This document shows positions 37,237 to 46,062 of a DNA stretch of 64,000 nucleotides, one piece after another (position 1 is the first letter of the stretch; each line of letters begins with the position of its first letter). The notes beneath the pieces are model-generated. The model was not told the origin of the DNA and made no database searches. It saw nothing but the letters and a program-made list of their open reading frames with translations. The translations under genes and the position numbers were made by a program. The DNA is from Paenibacillus sp. FSL H8-0548. Its GTDB lineage: Bacteria; Bacillota; Bacilli; Paenibacillales; Paenibacillaceae. The DNA lies in contig NZ_CP152049.1 of NCBI RefSeq assembly GCF_038630985.1, positions 6,034,501 to 6,098,500 of the forward strand, written 5' to 3'.

Positions 37237-38189
37237 TGAAGAAGCTGCCTGTTATTATTAGTCCTTATATTAAAACACGTTATCCTTATAATAAGCTTAA
37301 AATATGCCGCCGCTGCAATCACTTTACAGTACTTGGCGACGAGGATTGTCCAGTATGCGGAAAATCTTCATTGCTTGGTGTGGAGCAAAGGGCTGCCTCC
37401 ATACTGAAGCGATCCATGTGGGGCGCACGGGTAATCGTTATGCTCATTTGGGCCATAAGCCTTGTCGTGAGCCAGTCGATTTTGCAGACCAGCTTGTCCA
37501 TTATAGGAGGAGCCGTGCTACTCGCTCTATTATGGACGTTGCAGAGACGCCTGACCCCTGCACTTTTACGTGTAGAGCTTGAAAATTTATTTCACAAAGA
37601 AGCCTATACCCTCGTAGCTGGGCTTGCTAATGACCGCGAAGAAGCTATAAAAGTATTTCATAGCGGCAATAAACCGCTCGCCTATGAAATGCTGCGCGAG
37701 ATCGGAGCGCTTGTACATACCGATCAGCTCCGAATAGAGCAAATATTGCTGCTCCAATCGTTTATGCTGCGCAAGGACATGGATCTTATGATAGACCCGC
37801 TGCTGATGGACCATTTTAATACAGATCTTGTAGAGTATATCGGTGAGCTCGCAAAAATCAGACGGGATCTGCTCAAGGAAAATACGTTTCGGTACGTGCT
37901 GCTGCACGAAATCCAGATTTTGAAAATGGAGCAGGGCGACAATATTCTCGCCTCGGTTGCCGGCGCCGCAGTTAGAATGCAGCGCTATATTTCACTTTAT
38001 CCGTATTTGATCATGCGTTATGCAGGCAAGCTTCCGAAGGATCGTTTTCTGCGGCTCTACCGAATGCTTCAGAGCAATCCTGAAATCGGAACAGGCCCAT
38101 TGTATGAAGAAGTTATGCGCGTCTATAACGAGAAATACAAGTGGGATGAGGATTTTCGGTCAACTGGCAACGAAACGGAATTGAAATAA
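37233..38189 (+). CDS. Zinc-ribbon membrane protein of the tubulin/GTPase system
   Basis: A 318-residue protein. An N-terminal zinc ribbon with CRRC (25-28) and CPVC (39-42) is followed by two close membrane helices (~65-103; VIVMLIWAISLVV and IIGGAVLLALLW). The rest is ~200 residues of cytoplasmic alpha-helix, with repeated Leu/Arg/Glu patterns suggesting a helical-repeat scaffold. No family recognised. The gene shares the promoter region of the tubulin/GTPase operon, and the GTPase also has a zinc ribbon, so a role in the same machine is inferred. A terminator follows. Confidence 0.75.
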   Translation: MMKKLPVIISPYIKTRYPYNKLKICRRCNHFTVLGDEDCPVCGKSSLLGVEQRAASILKRSMWGARVIVMLIWAISLVVSQSILQTSLSIIGGAVLLALLWTLQRRLTPALLRVELENLFHKEAYTLVAGLANDREEAIKVFHSGNKPLAYEMLREIGALVHTDQLRIEQILLLQSFMLRKDMDLMIDPLLMDHFNTDLVEYIGELAKIRRDLLKENTFRYVLLHEIQILKMEQGDNILASVAGAAVRMQRYISLYPYLIMRYAGKLPKDRFLRLYRMLQSNPEIGTGPLYEEVMRVYNEKYKWDEDFRSTGNETELK

Positions 38190-38197
38190 TATGAAGA

Positions 38198-38248
38198 AAA
38201 ACCGGCTGACAGACACTTTAACTAAGTGTTTGTCAGCCGGTTTTTTTA
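38198..38248. terminator. Bidirectional terminator
   Basis: A long stem (38198-38217 with about 38227-38246, one mismatch) and T7 on the plus strand, A-rich on the other side. It separates the plus-strand zinc-ribbon gene from the convergent 38260-38835 gene. Confidence 0.85.
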
Positions 38249-38259
38249 AGCTTTGAAGA

Positions 38260-38835
38260 TCATGACTCTTCTTTCCATTGATTCAGCTTTTGCATGACTA
38301 AATCATAGGTTTTCTTCGAAATGTCAGGAAGCTCCCCGCCTAACGCAGAGGCTGCCTGCTTGAACCCTTCTTCAATTGCTGACTTTAATACTTCAAACTT
38401 AGAAGCATCTCCGCCTGAAACTGCTTTGGCGAAATCAACGATTCGATCACTTACCTTTTCCGGGCTTAGCTCTCCCTCTCCTTCAATACGAGCTTGAGCT
38501 TCCAGCCTTGTAGCCTCATCCACCTCGAGTATCGTATCAGCCGTTACATCACTGAATGTCATTCCTTGTTTCTTTAATAGCTCCTCTACGATTTTTCTTA
38601 AATCATTATAAATTCGATCACTCTCACCCTTTAGCTTATCAATCGTAGCCTGATCCGCTTTAGGCTTTTCATAAGTCGTTTTCTGTTCCACACTGCTATT
38701 TGGAATGTATTGTTCCTTCTGTTCTGCTGCAGTTTTTTCTGTTTTCGATTCGTTCTCTGCTGCTCGTTCTTTGCTTATGCCCTTTTTGTAAGGCAGCGTA
38801 GTCGAATCATTCAATCGGTTTGCGTTTATTTCCAT
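38260..38835 (-). CDS. Helical cytoplasmic protein, DUF5610-like C-terminus
   Basis: A 191-residue protein without signal peptide. Residues 1-60 are disordered, Lys/Glu/Gln-rich. The remainder is helical (IYNDLRKIVEELLKKQGM; VSDRIVDFAKAVSGGD; AIEEGFKQAASALGGELP). The latter part resembles the DUF5610-type helical domain, in which VxDxIxDFA and a following EGFxxA repeat are seen. Role unknown. A perfect palindrome lies 42 bp before the start. Confidence 0.6.
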   Translation of the reverse strand: MEINANRLNDSTTLPYKKGISKERAAENESKTEKTAAEQKEQYIPNSSVEQKTTYEKPKADQATIDKLKGESDRIYNDLRKIVEELLKKQGMTFSDVTADTILEVDEATRLEAQARIEGEGELSPEKVSDRIVDFAKAVSGGDASKFEVLKSAIEEGFKQAASALGGELPDISKKTYDLVMQKLNQWKEES

Positions 38836-38876
38836 TTTAGCGCCTCCGTCCTCATTTTGATTGTGAATTACACTCA

Positions 38877-38916
38877 GTTAAGTTATTTATCGGAACATTC
38901 CAATAAATAACTTAAC
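38877..38916. repeat. Perfect palindrome upstream of the helical protein gene
   Basis: Arms GTTAAGTTATTTA (38877-38889) and TAAATAACTTAAC (38904-38916) are perfect complements around a 14-nt loop. No T run follows. It could be an operator or an mRNA leader hairpin. Confidence 0.6.
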
Positions 38917-38934
38917 TCACGATACAAACAAAAA

Positions 38935-38971
38935 AGCTAGCCCATCTGTAATCGCTACAGATAAGCTAACT
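38935..38971 (-). terminator. Terminator of the SLH phosphoesterase gene
   Basis: A 16-bp stem with a few mismatches (38935-38950 with 38956-38971), followed on the minus strand by a T run (complement of A about 38928-38935). It lies 24 bp after the stop of the 38995-43119 gene. Confidence 0.75.
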
Positions 38972-38994
38972 CCTTCATGTATGATCTAGTGGTA

Positions 38995-41900
38995 TTATAG
39001 AACGCGCAGCATAGCAATAACCTTTGCTGCCTCAGCACGTGTTACAGAGCGCTCGGGATTAAATTCACCATTTCCATCCCCTTGAATGATTCCTAGCTTC
39101 TCTACATTCGCAATCGCTTCGATCGCCCAAGCCTGCGCTTTGTTCAAATCATTAAAGCTTGCAGATTGATTATGATTTGTAGACTTTCCAAACACGTACT
39201 CATAGGCGCGATTTATAATTACAGCCATCTCTTGACGACTAATCTGCGCCTGAGGATTAAATCGTTGGTTGCCTTGACCGTTCACGATACCCGCTTCCGC
39301 TGCAGCAGCAACTGCTTCCGCATACCAAGCATCATCTTTCACATCTGTGAAATTACCATTATCATTTCCTGTTGCAGTAAGCTGTAAACCACGAGCAATG
39401 ATTGTTGAGAACTCTGCACGAGTAATGGATGCATTCAACCCAAACTGCTGCGTATTTATTCCATTGACTAGATTAGCGGCAGATAACATCTGAATGTACT
39501 CGTAAGACCAGTGAGCACTCGACACATCCGAATAATTCGTCACAACCTCAATTGCCACATAGGTATGGCCAGTCAATAGATTAAGGTTTTTGGAGAGCGG
39601 CGCTACATTCGCCTGCACTAGTGATAGCTTTCCATCCGCATTCAATTCATACAAATTCGTGTAAGTAGATAATTCTCCTGCACCAATTTCAAGCCTATAA
39701 TTAACATCAACCGCTTTATCACCTATCGCTGCTCTAACTGTAAATGCCTTGCTTGCTGCACTCGCAGTCTTCTGTGAGGTTTGAATTTGATCCGCATAGG
39801 TTTGCTGCTCAGCGTTTGATGCATATTTAACTGAGATTCCAACCGTTTCCTTGCCGTTATTTTGCTGTAACAGCTCATTAATCTTTTGCCCCTGAATAAC
39901 AATGTCCGGCTGATTAGGTACAGTGATGATAACAGCACCATCAGCCAACTGTTTGATTAGTTCAGTCAATCCAGCTGGAATTTGAATAGAACCACCATCA
40001 CTGCTTAATTCAATGACCAAACGCTTGGATTGAAGCGCTGCTGTTACCTCTTGTTCAGTAAGCATATGATCTTTTGTTGTCGTTGGTGGTTTTTCCGTCG
40101 GAACATTGTTGGTTGGATTCTCGACAGGAGGTTCACTTTTCGTTGGTTTCACGACAGAAAACTCATCGATCAAATCACCTGCACTCGTACGTGCTTCCAC
40201 ATGAATCTTATCCTCAGTAATTTCAATCGCAGAATATACCGGAATATCCTCATCAAACATAAAATTCAAATAATTATATTGAATACCATCATAAAATTTC
40301 CAGCCTGAAGCACCGCCATCGAGATATACAGTACCCTCATTTGTAGCTTTATTTGGCTTTCCATCTTGCATGGGATAAGTGCGCGAATACACGTGATCAT
40401 GGCCAACTAGAACTAAATCAACTGCCTTCTTTTCTAATATCGGCGCAAAATACGTTTGTGTATACTCTACAAGGGTGTCGCGGCCTTCTTCAGTGTGGTA
40501 TGCAGGACGGTGGAACATAGCGATCGTCCATTTTTTATCATTCAGATCCAAATCCTGCTGCAGCCATGCAGCTTGTTCGATCATTTGTTCTTCGGTGCCT
40601 TCTGAGTTCAATACCACAAAATGTGTATCATCGACATCATAAGAGTAAGCATATTGCAGATGAGATTCCGGCCCGTTTTCCGGGAAATTCGCGCCTTTTG
40701 TGAATACATCCTTGCCTTCACTCTTCACATCATGATTTCCCAATGTTAGAGCGGTTGGAATTGTTGTCGCATAGACCGAAGATGCTTTCCAGAACTGCTG
40801 CCACTCTCGAAATGCACCACCTGCGTCAACCATATCTCCACCATGCATAATAAACTGTGTTGATGGATATTGCGCCAATGCGCCGGACATGAGTTCTTGA
40901 TAGATTTGTAATCCTTGATCTTGATTCGTATGTGAATCCGTAATATACAAAAATGAGACTGGCGTAGATTTGTTTTGATCAACAGTAGAATATTCATACC
41001 ACTCCGACCATTTGTCCTCATAGCCTACACGATATTTGTAAGCCGTATCTGCTTTCAAGTCTTCAATCAGAACATTATGGAAACGAATTTCACCTTTCGT
41101 GCCGTTTTCCTCCATACTAAGCACTTGAAGCTCACTCTCGGCATGCTGTTGTTTTACATTAGCAGCATTAAGATTTTCTTCTGCCTTCCAATCACTAGCC
41201 TCGATATATTGAATATACGTATCTTCTGTATCTGAATTGGTATTCCATGCAGCGCTTAGCTGTGTAGACATATCCTCTGCCACATAGGTTTGTACAAATT
41301 GAGGTACATCCATACCATACTGCTCAACGACTTCATAATTTACAACCTTGCTGTTTTGATCACCTTTGATGGCTTGAACCTGGTATGTTCCAAGCGCCAA
41401 GGTGGTTAAGTCTGTTGTTAATTGTCCTTTAGCATCTGTTTTGCCAAGACTGCCATTCAATTGCTGACTGCTAACATCAGCCTCTGCGATATAGCCTGTC
41501 GTTTGGCCATCTGCAAAAATAATCTCGAACAACCCATCCTCAGCTTCTGCTGAAGCATAGTAACGTTCGCCAGCTTTGGCAACCATTAAAACATCAGATG
41601 ATGTATCATCATCCTCATATACATTAGTCGTTGCAGCGTTAATTGTAACTGCTGAGCTTTGCTTTAATAATCCAGTGAAGTATATATCCGCACCTTCAAA
41701 AGGTTTGCCTTCACGATCTGATACCGTAAATGTAGAGGCTGTACCCAACCCAACACCCGTCATTTTCAACTGATATGGAAACCCGATTGTATAGTGAATA
41801 GGGGCAGCTATTGGTGAGCTAGTTTGAGCTCCGCCTGCTGCTAGCTTCGAATTGTTCATTGTAACCGTCTTATAATCCTCACCGCGCTCTAATACAGCAT

Positions 41901-43119
41901 GAGAGCTAACTCTGAAGTTGACCGTAACGACAACATTTGCTGCTGCTGCCAATACATGATCAAGCGTTACCTGAACATTCCCGTTCACATTATCAATATC
42001 TGAGGTTAGAGTAACTCCACTCGCCTGAGTAATCCCTTCAACTTGAAGCGTACTTGCATCGTAATTCAAGGAAAAATTTGCCGACTCTGCATTCAAGTAA
42101 TCTTTGATACTAACATGAACAGCATAGAGTTCATTGCTTACCGCTTCCTCAGCAGCAGACATGAATAGACGTTCTCCTGCATTAATCGTAAAGGCGTATG
42201 TTTTCCCTGCTGGGTTGCCATCGTTATCCTTCACTTCAACAACAAGCTCATGATAACCGCCGTCGATATTTTCGCCGGGGTATGTTATTAGATTCGTATC
42301 TGGAGAATAATGTACGTCATCCGTAATATCCGTCCCGTCCAACTGCACAGATAATGTAGCTAAATCCAGACCCGACTTGGTATCGATCAGTTCAACCTTC
42401 AATTCATCAAGTGGAGCAGTCAATACTTCGTTTTCAGCAGGCGCTATCGCTTTAATGGTTGGAACGTCATTATCCTTATCCGTTTCCTCATAGATAAAGG
42501 CAATATCATCTACCCATACGGAGCCCTTATTTTTCTTGCTCATATTCGATTGCTTCAATTGGAAAAACAATTCAAGAATAATCGGGCCTTGTTTACCTTG
42601 CGGAACCTCTGCCTCGATATATTTCCAGCCAGACCAATTAATACCTACTTCATTTTCATCATAAAATTCAGCTTGGAAAGAAGAACCGCTTCCTCCTTTT
42701 TCTCTAAATTTTGTCGTTAATAGATGTCCATCATTATTGCCATAAATCCACATGCCCACTTTAATAGGGTAACCTGTTATTGGAATATATCCGTTTGTAT
42801 ATCCTACTTCAATTTGAGAGGGGTTATCTACGATGCCTATCATATCGTAATCAATTCTAGCGGAATGTTGTCCATTTCTTACATACTTCTGGTTATCTTC
42901 GAGGTGTATCGACGCTTCATACATACGTTTAGGATTAAATTTAACATCCGAAATTCCATCCTCAAAATCTTCAACGATAACGGAAGCTGCAATTGCATCT
43001 GCTGCATGAACCGCATTGCTTTGCCCAAATCCGATCAGCATTTCTCCGCCTAGCAACGTCATCATTGATGCGACTACGATTGATTTGCGTAATACTTGTT
43101 GTGCTTTACCCTTCATCAC
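38995..43119 (-). CDS. S-layer-anchored metallophosphoesterase with cohesin-like domain
   Basis: A 1374-residue surface protein. Order of parts: signal peptide (~1-40); a carbohydrate-binding-like beta domain (~45-215; VIVEDFEDGISDVKF); an Ig-like bacterial domain (~225-315); a cohesin-like domain (~318-410); linker and repeat region; a purple-acid-phosphatase-like FN3 domain (~605-700); and a calcineurin-like metallophosphoesterase (~718-910). The last has all metal motifs: TDSH, GGDMVD, GNHD, FHRPAYH, GHDHVYSR. A low-complexity linker follows, then three SLH domains (~1190-1374) for wall-polymer binding. It probably hydrolyses phosphate esters or cyclic nucleotides at the cell surface. Its own terminator shows it is monocistronic. 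Confidence 0.9.
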   Translation of the reverse strand: MMKGKAQQVLRKSIVVASMMTLLGGEMLIGFGQSNAVHAADAIAASVIVEDFEDGISDVKFNPKRMYEASIHLEDNQKYVRNGQHSARIDYDMIGIVDNPSQIEVGYTNGYIPITGYPIKVGMWIYGNNDGHLLTTKFREKGGSGSSFQAEFYDENEVGINWSGWKYIEAEVPQGKQGPIILELFFQLKQSNMSKKNKGSVWVDDIAFIYEETDKDNDVPTIKAIAPAENEVLTAPLDELKVELIDTKSGLDLATLSVQLDGTDITDDVHYSPDTNLITYPGENIDGGYHELVVEVKDNDGNPAGKTYAFTINAGERLFMSAAEEAVSNELYAVHVSIKDYLNAESANFSLNYDASTLQVEGITQASGVTLTSDIDNVNGNVQVTLDHVLAAAANVVVTVNFRVSSHAVLERGEDYKTVTMNNSKLAAGGAQTSSPIAAPIHYTIGFPYQLKMTGVGLGTASTFTVSDREGKPFEGADIYFTGLLKQSSAVTINAATTNVYEDDDTSSDVLMVAKAGERYYASAEAEDGLFEIIFADGQTTGYIAEADVSSQQLNGSLGKTDAKGQLTTDLTTLALGTYQVQAIKGDQNSKVVNYEVVEQYGMDVPQFVQTYVAEDMSTQLSAAWNTNSDTEDTYIQYIEASDWKAEENLNAANVKQQHAESELQVLSMEENGTKGEIRFHNVLIEDLKADTAYKYRVGYEDKWSEWYEYSTVDQNKSTPVSFLYITDSHTNQDQGLQIYQELMSGALAQYPSTQFIMHGGDMVDAGGAFREWQQFWKASSVYATTIPTALTLGNHDVKSEGKDVFTKGANFPENGPESHLQYAYSYDVDDTHFVVLNSEGTEEQMIEQAAWLQQDLDLNDKKWTIAMFHRPAYHTEEGRDTLVEYTQTYFAPILEKKAVDLVLVGHDHVYSRTYPMQDGKPNKATNEGTVYLDGGASGWKFYDGIQYNYLNFMFDEDIPVYSAIEITEDKIHVEARTSAGDLIDEFSVVKPTKSEPPVENPTNNVPTEKPPTTTKDHMLTEQEVTAALQSKRLVIELSSDGGSIQIPAGLTELIKQLADGAVIITVPNQPDIVIQGQKINELLQQNNGKETVGISVKYASNAEQQTYADQIQTSQKTASAASKAFTVRAAIGDKAVDVNYRLEIGAGELSTYTNLYELNADGKLSLVQANVAPLSKNLNLLTGHTYVAIEVVTNYSDVSSAHWSYEYIQMLSAANLVNGINTQQFGLNASITRAEFSTIIARGLQLTATGNDNGNFTDVKDDAWYAEAVAAAAEAGIVNGQGNQRFNPQAQISRQEMAVIINRAYEYVFGKSTNHNQSASFNDLNKAQAWAIEAIANVEKLGIIQGDGNGEFNPERSVTRAEAAKVIAMLRVL

Positions 43120-43298
43120 TTTTCACTGCTCCTGTTATTAGATTTACTGGTTACCGAGTACTATAACAGTGCAATGTAAAATAGAATGGCATTAAATGTT
43201 AAGAAATTATATGAAAATAAATGATTATCAACCATAGGATTGGCAACGGTGAGTATTTCTGTGTAGAAAAAGAAATTCCCCCTATCTGTCTCAATAAT

Positions 43299-43362
43299 TT
43301 TGACTATTGACTAAATAGGTCTACTGCAATAAACTCATGATAAAGGTCTATTCAAATAAACC
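43299..43362 (+). promoter_or_regulatory. Promoter and two operator-like repeats for the BlaI/BlaR1 pair
   Basis: Two -35-like TTGACT boxes (43299, 43306) with TAAACT at 43329-43334, 17 bp from the second. Two related 20-mers, at 43316-43335 and 43343-43362, agree at 15 of 20 positions; the second is a near palindrome, AGGTCTATT-CA-AATAAACCT. The first covers the -10 box. This is what is expected for a dimeric winged-helix repressor such as BlaI. Confidence 0.6.
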
Positions 43363-43382
43363 TAAAATAATGAGGTGAAATA

Positions 43383-43742
43383 ATGGAACAATACAAGCTA
43401 TTTGATGCGGAGCATAAATTTGTCTCTCTCATTTGGGAGAATGAGCCTATGAATTCAACCGAGCTCGTAAAGCTTTGTCTCGAAAAATTAGGCTGGAAAA
43501 AGTCAACTACGTATACCGTTTTGAGAAAGCTTTGCGATCGTGGTATTTTGCAAAATCAAAACGCAATTGTCACTGCCCTTATTAAACGCGAGGATGCACA
43601 AAAGTATGAGAGTGAGGCCTTGATAGAAAAAGCTTTTGATGGGTCATTGCCGCAATTTTTAACTGCTTTTTTAGGTAAAAACAAAATTACTGAAAAAGAA
43701 GCCGAGCAGCTTAAACGTATCATTGAGGAGGCGATCAAATGA
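43383..43742 (+). CDS. BlaI/MecI/CopY-family repressor
   Basis: A 119-residue repressor. The winged helix is at residues ~8-70 (EHKFVSLIWENEPMNSTELV; KKSTTYTVLRKLCDRGIL), followed by a helical dimerisation tail. Such repressors are cleaved or released when the partner sensor protease is activated. Ribosome site GAGGTG. Its stop overlaps the start of the M56 gene by 4 bp (ATGA), so the two are produced together and probably repress their own promoter via the two sites just upstream. Confidence 0.93.
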   Translation: MEQYKLFDAEHKFVSLIWENEPMNSTELVKLCLEKLGWKKSTTYTVLRKLCDRGILQNQNAIVTALIKREDAQKYESEALIEKAFDGSLPQFLTAFLGKNKITEKEAEQLKRIIEEAIK

Positions 43743-45277
43743 TCTCGTTTTTCACCTCCATTTTGAATATGAGTATAACTGCAAGTTATGTTGCACTTGC
43801 CATTTTTGCAATAAGACTGCTCTTAAAAAAGGCACCGAAGGTTTTTTCCTATGCATTATGGCTGGCGGTGCTCATAAGACTTGTATTCCCGTTTAGCTTT
43901 AATTCTTCCTTTAGCTTTTTAGGCTTTCTACAGCCTAATCTTCAAGCTGATACAGGAACAATGAAATTTGTTCCCTCTACTATAGGCATGATGCAAAGTC
44001 CTGCGGTTGATGCTGTTAACTCATCTCTTCCACCAGCAACAGCAACAGCGATAGCAAGCGTCACATCAATGCAAAGCATTATAGAGATTTCCGGAATGAT
44101 CTGGGTTATTGGCATGGTCATACTACTTAGCTACTCCGTTATTTCGTACTTAAAAGTAATCAACAATGTGAAAACCGCAACGCTTATCAAAGATAACATC
44201 TTCGAAACCGATAGGATTACCACGCCATTTTTATGCGGATTCATCAAGCCTAAAATATATGTTCCTATCGGAATAAGTGATGACGAACTATCTTATATTG
44301 TGGCGCATGAGCAGACTCATATCCACAGACTGGATTATCTTATTAAACCGTTTGCGTTTCTAGTCCTTATTGTTCACTGGTTCAATCCGCTTATGTGGGT
44401 CTCCTTTGCATTAATGAGCAAGGATATGGAAATGTCCTGCGACGAAAATGTAATTAGAAAAATGGGCAATGAGATAAAGGGCAGCTATTCAAAATCGCTT
44501 CTTTCACTTTCGGTTAAAAGCAGCGGTATAATCATTGGCAGCCCTCTCGCCTTCGGGGAGAGCAATGTCCATTCTAGAATTAGAAATGTCCTCAACTATA
44601 AAAAACCAACATTTTGGGTGGTCATAGCTGCTTCCATGGCAACACTGATTTTCATCATAGGTTTTACGGCCAATCCTGCAGGAAAACAGGATTTATCGGA
44701 TCATAATTTTGGTCAGATGGCTGTGGTTTGGGCAAATGCACTGAAAACCCGTGATGGGGAGCCCCGCTATGAAATGATGTCTTTGGGGATGAAGGAAAAA
44801 TTTAAGCAAGAGCAAATAAATAAAGCGGGGGAAGACTGGAATTTTAATATCGGATACTCCAGCCCATGGGTCGTAGACTTTGAAGTTAAGCTTGACGGTA
44901 GCATTGCTCTTATCACTTATTTAACTAAAACCAGCGAACCTGCATTCTACAAAACAGAGGAAGCGGTTACCTTTGGCAAAGAAGACGGAAAACTCGTAGT
45001 TACTGACTATAAAAATATTTATGAGGATAAATTAGTAGATTCTACCGATACTGCAGTAAAAGTAGAAAACTATCTTGAAATCATTATGTCTTCACCAGTA
45101 ATATCCTCTAACCCTAATGATTATATCAAAGCTCATCACGTTGAATATAATCGCATATTAGAAATGGGTGATGAGGCTCTTAATTATCTGAATGAGCGGT
45201 ATGAAACATTCCAGGATAATGGACTCAAGGGCCATATTGTGGCTGCTCTGCGCAAAGACCTTTTAGCCGACGATTGA
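43739..45277 (+). CDS. BlaR1-type M56 sensor metallopeptidase with DUF4829-like tail
   Basis: A 512-residue membrane protein. N-terminal helices and the gluzincin site HEQTH (190-194, in IVAHEQTHIHRLDYL) are typical of peptidase M56. A last helix lies near 300-318. The ~190-residue extracellular part lacks the penicillin-binding SxxK/SxN/KTG motifs of BlaR1. Instead it resembles a DUF4829/NTF2-like sensor (VVWANALKTRDGEPRYEMMS, and a helical end EYNRILEMGDEALNYL). So it senses something other than beta-lactams and presumably cleaves the adjacent repressor. Confidence 0.9.
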   Translation: MISFFTSILNMSITASYVALAIFAIRLLLKKAPKVFSYALWLAVLIRLVFPFSFNSSFSFLGFLQPNLQADTGTMKFVPSTIGMMQSPAVDAVNSSLPPATATAIASVTSMQSIIEISGMIWVIGMVILLSYSVISYLKVINNVKTATLIKDNIFETDRITTPFLCGFIKPKIYVPIGISDDELSYIVAHEQTHIHRLDYLIKPFAFLVLIVHWFNPLMWVSFALMSKDMEMSCDENVIRKMGNEIKGSYSKSLLSLSVKSSGIIIGSPLAFGESNVHSRIRNVLNYKKPTFWVVIAASMATLIFIIGFTANPAGKQDLSDHNFGQMAVVWANALKTRDGEPRYEMMSLGMKEKFKQEQINKAGEDWNFNIGYSSPWVVDFEVKLDGSIALITYLTKTSEPAFYKTEEAVTFGKEDGKLVVTDYKNIYEDKLVDSTDTAVKVENYLEIIMSSPVISSNPNDYIKAHHVEYNRILEMGDEALNYLNERYETFQDNGLKGHIVAALRKDLLADD

Positions 45278-45329
45278 AAGCCTGAAGCAGCAGAACTAAA
45301 CTCTCTGAGCAGGTGCAACGGTCATGTAA

Positions 45330-45765
45330 CTCCTGATCGCAATGGGGGGAAACAGCATCTATAAAGAACTATTGGAATCGCAGGGCTATGACGTAAACAC
45401 CGCAACCACTTCTGCTTTTGTCCAGCAGAGAAATAAAATCCTGCCGTCTGCTGTGGAATTATGTCATACGGGTAAAGGATTTGGGCTCCACTGGTATTCT
45501 TTCGGGACTGCGTCTGCCCATTTGATCAAAACGTTCATCTGATACTCACCAAAAAAAACCAAAGAGGTCAAGGCTCATCCCGAGATGTACAGGTTCGTCC
45601 CTTCCACGTCTACCTTTGATTTTTTGGATCTGCATGAGAACTTGTTTTACCCGATTTCCTTTCAGGTTGCCATTCACGGTTGTAGACATTTCCTGCGCTC
45701 ACGATTTCGTTTTTATATAGAAATCAAAACGATGGTGAATTTTATACAGAAAAAAAGTTGCCTGC
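45330..45765 (+). pseudogene. IS4-family transposase remnant
   Basis: Two stretches match IS4-type transposases: AMGGNSIYKELLESQG...ATTSAFVQQRNKILP (45342-45460) and KEVKAHPEMYRFVPSTSTFD (around 45560-45620), ending in DLHENLFYPISF. Between and after them the frames are broken, and most of the DDE core is deleted. No terminal inverted repeats could be found. Confidence 0.7.
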
Positions 45766-45790
45766 CCCGTTAAAGAGCAAACAACTTTTT
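45752..45790. terminator. Possible terminator after the truncated PIN gene
   Basis: AAAAAGTTG (45752-45760) pairs with CAACTTTTT (45782-45790) across a 21-nt loop, with a T-rich tail on both strands. It lies between the IS4 remnant and the PIN gene. Confidence 0.45.
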
Positions 45791-45846
45791 ATTTTCGTAT
45801 CCAGTATTTATTTTTCTCCACAATTGCCCTTAATTTAAATCTATAT

Positions 45847-46062
45847 TTAATAGTGGTCTATACTTCTTTTTGATGTAAATAGCTTTTCTGCACGAAGTTG
45901 TTCCTCGTGTTCTAACCCTGCAAACACCTCAGAAACCGTAATTACAGAAAAATAAATCGGCATTTTATCACAGGAGGCCTGTTGAACAGAATTGATAACA
46001 TTACTCTCGTTAGTAAGAATTGCAATCGCAATATTCGTGTCCAAGAGATACCCATTACTCAT
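45847..46062 (-). pseudogene. VapC-like PIN toxin, C-terminally truncated
   Basis: The frame starts at ATG 46062, overlapping the antitoxin stop (ATGA). It has the first PIN motif YLLDTNIAIAIL with the catalytic Asp, and the second conserved acidic motif VSEVFAGLE, then ends after 71 residues. VapC proteins are about 130 residues, and the later Asp residues of the active site are missing, so nuclease activity is unlikely. The loss of the 3' half abuts the IS4 remnant, which may have caused it. Confidence 0.75.

Noticed and set aside
43739..45277. Beta-lactam sensor BlaR1/MecR1
   Set aside because: The penicillin-binding domain motifs are absent in the extracellular part; only the M56 protease part matches.
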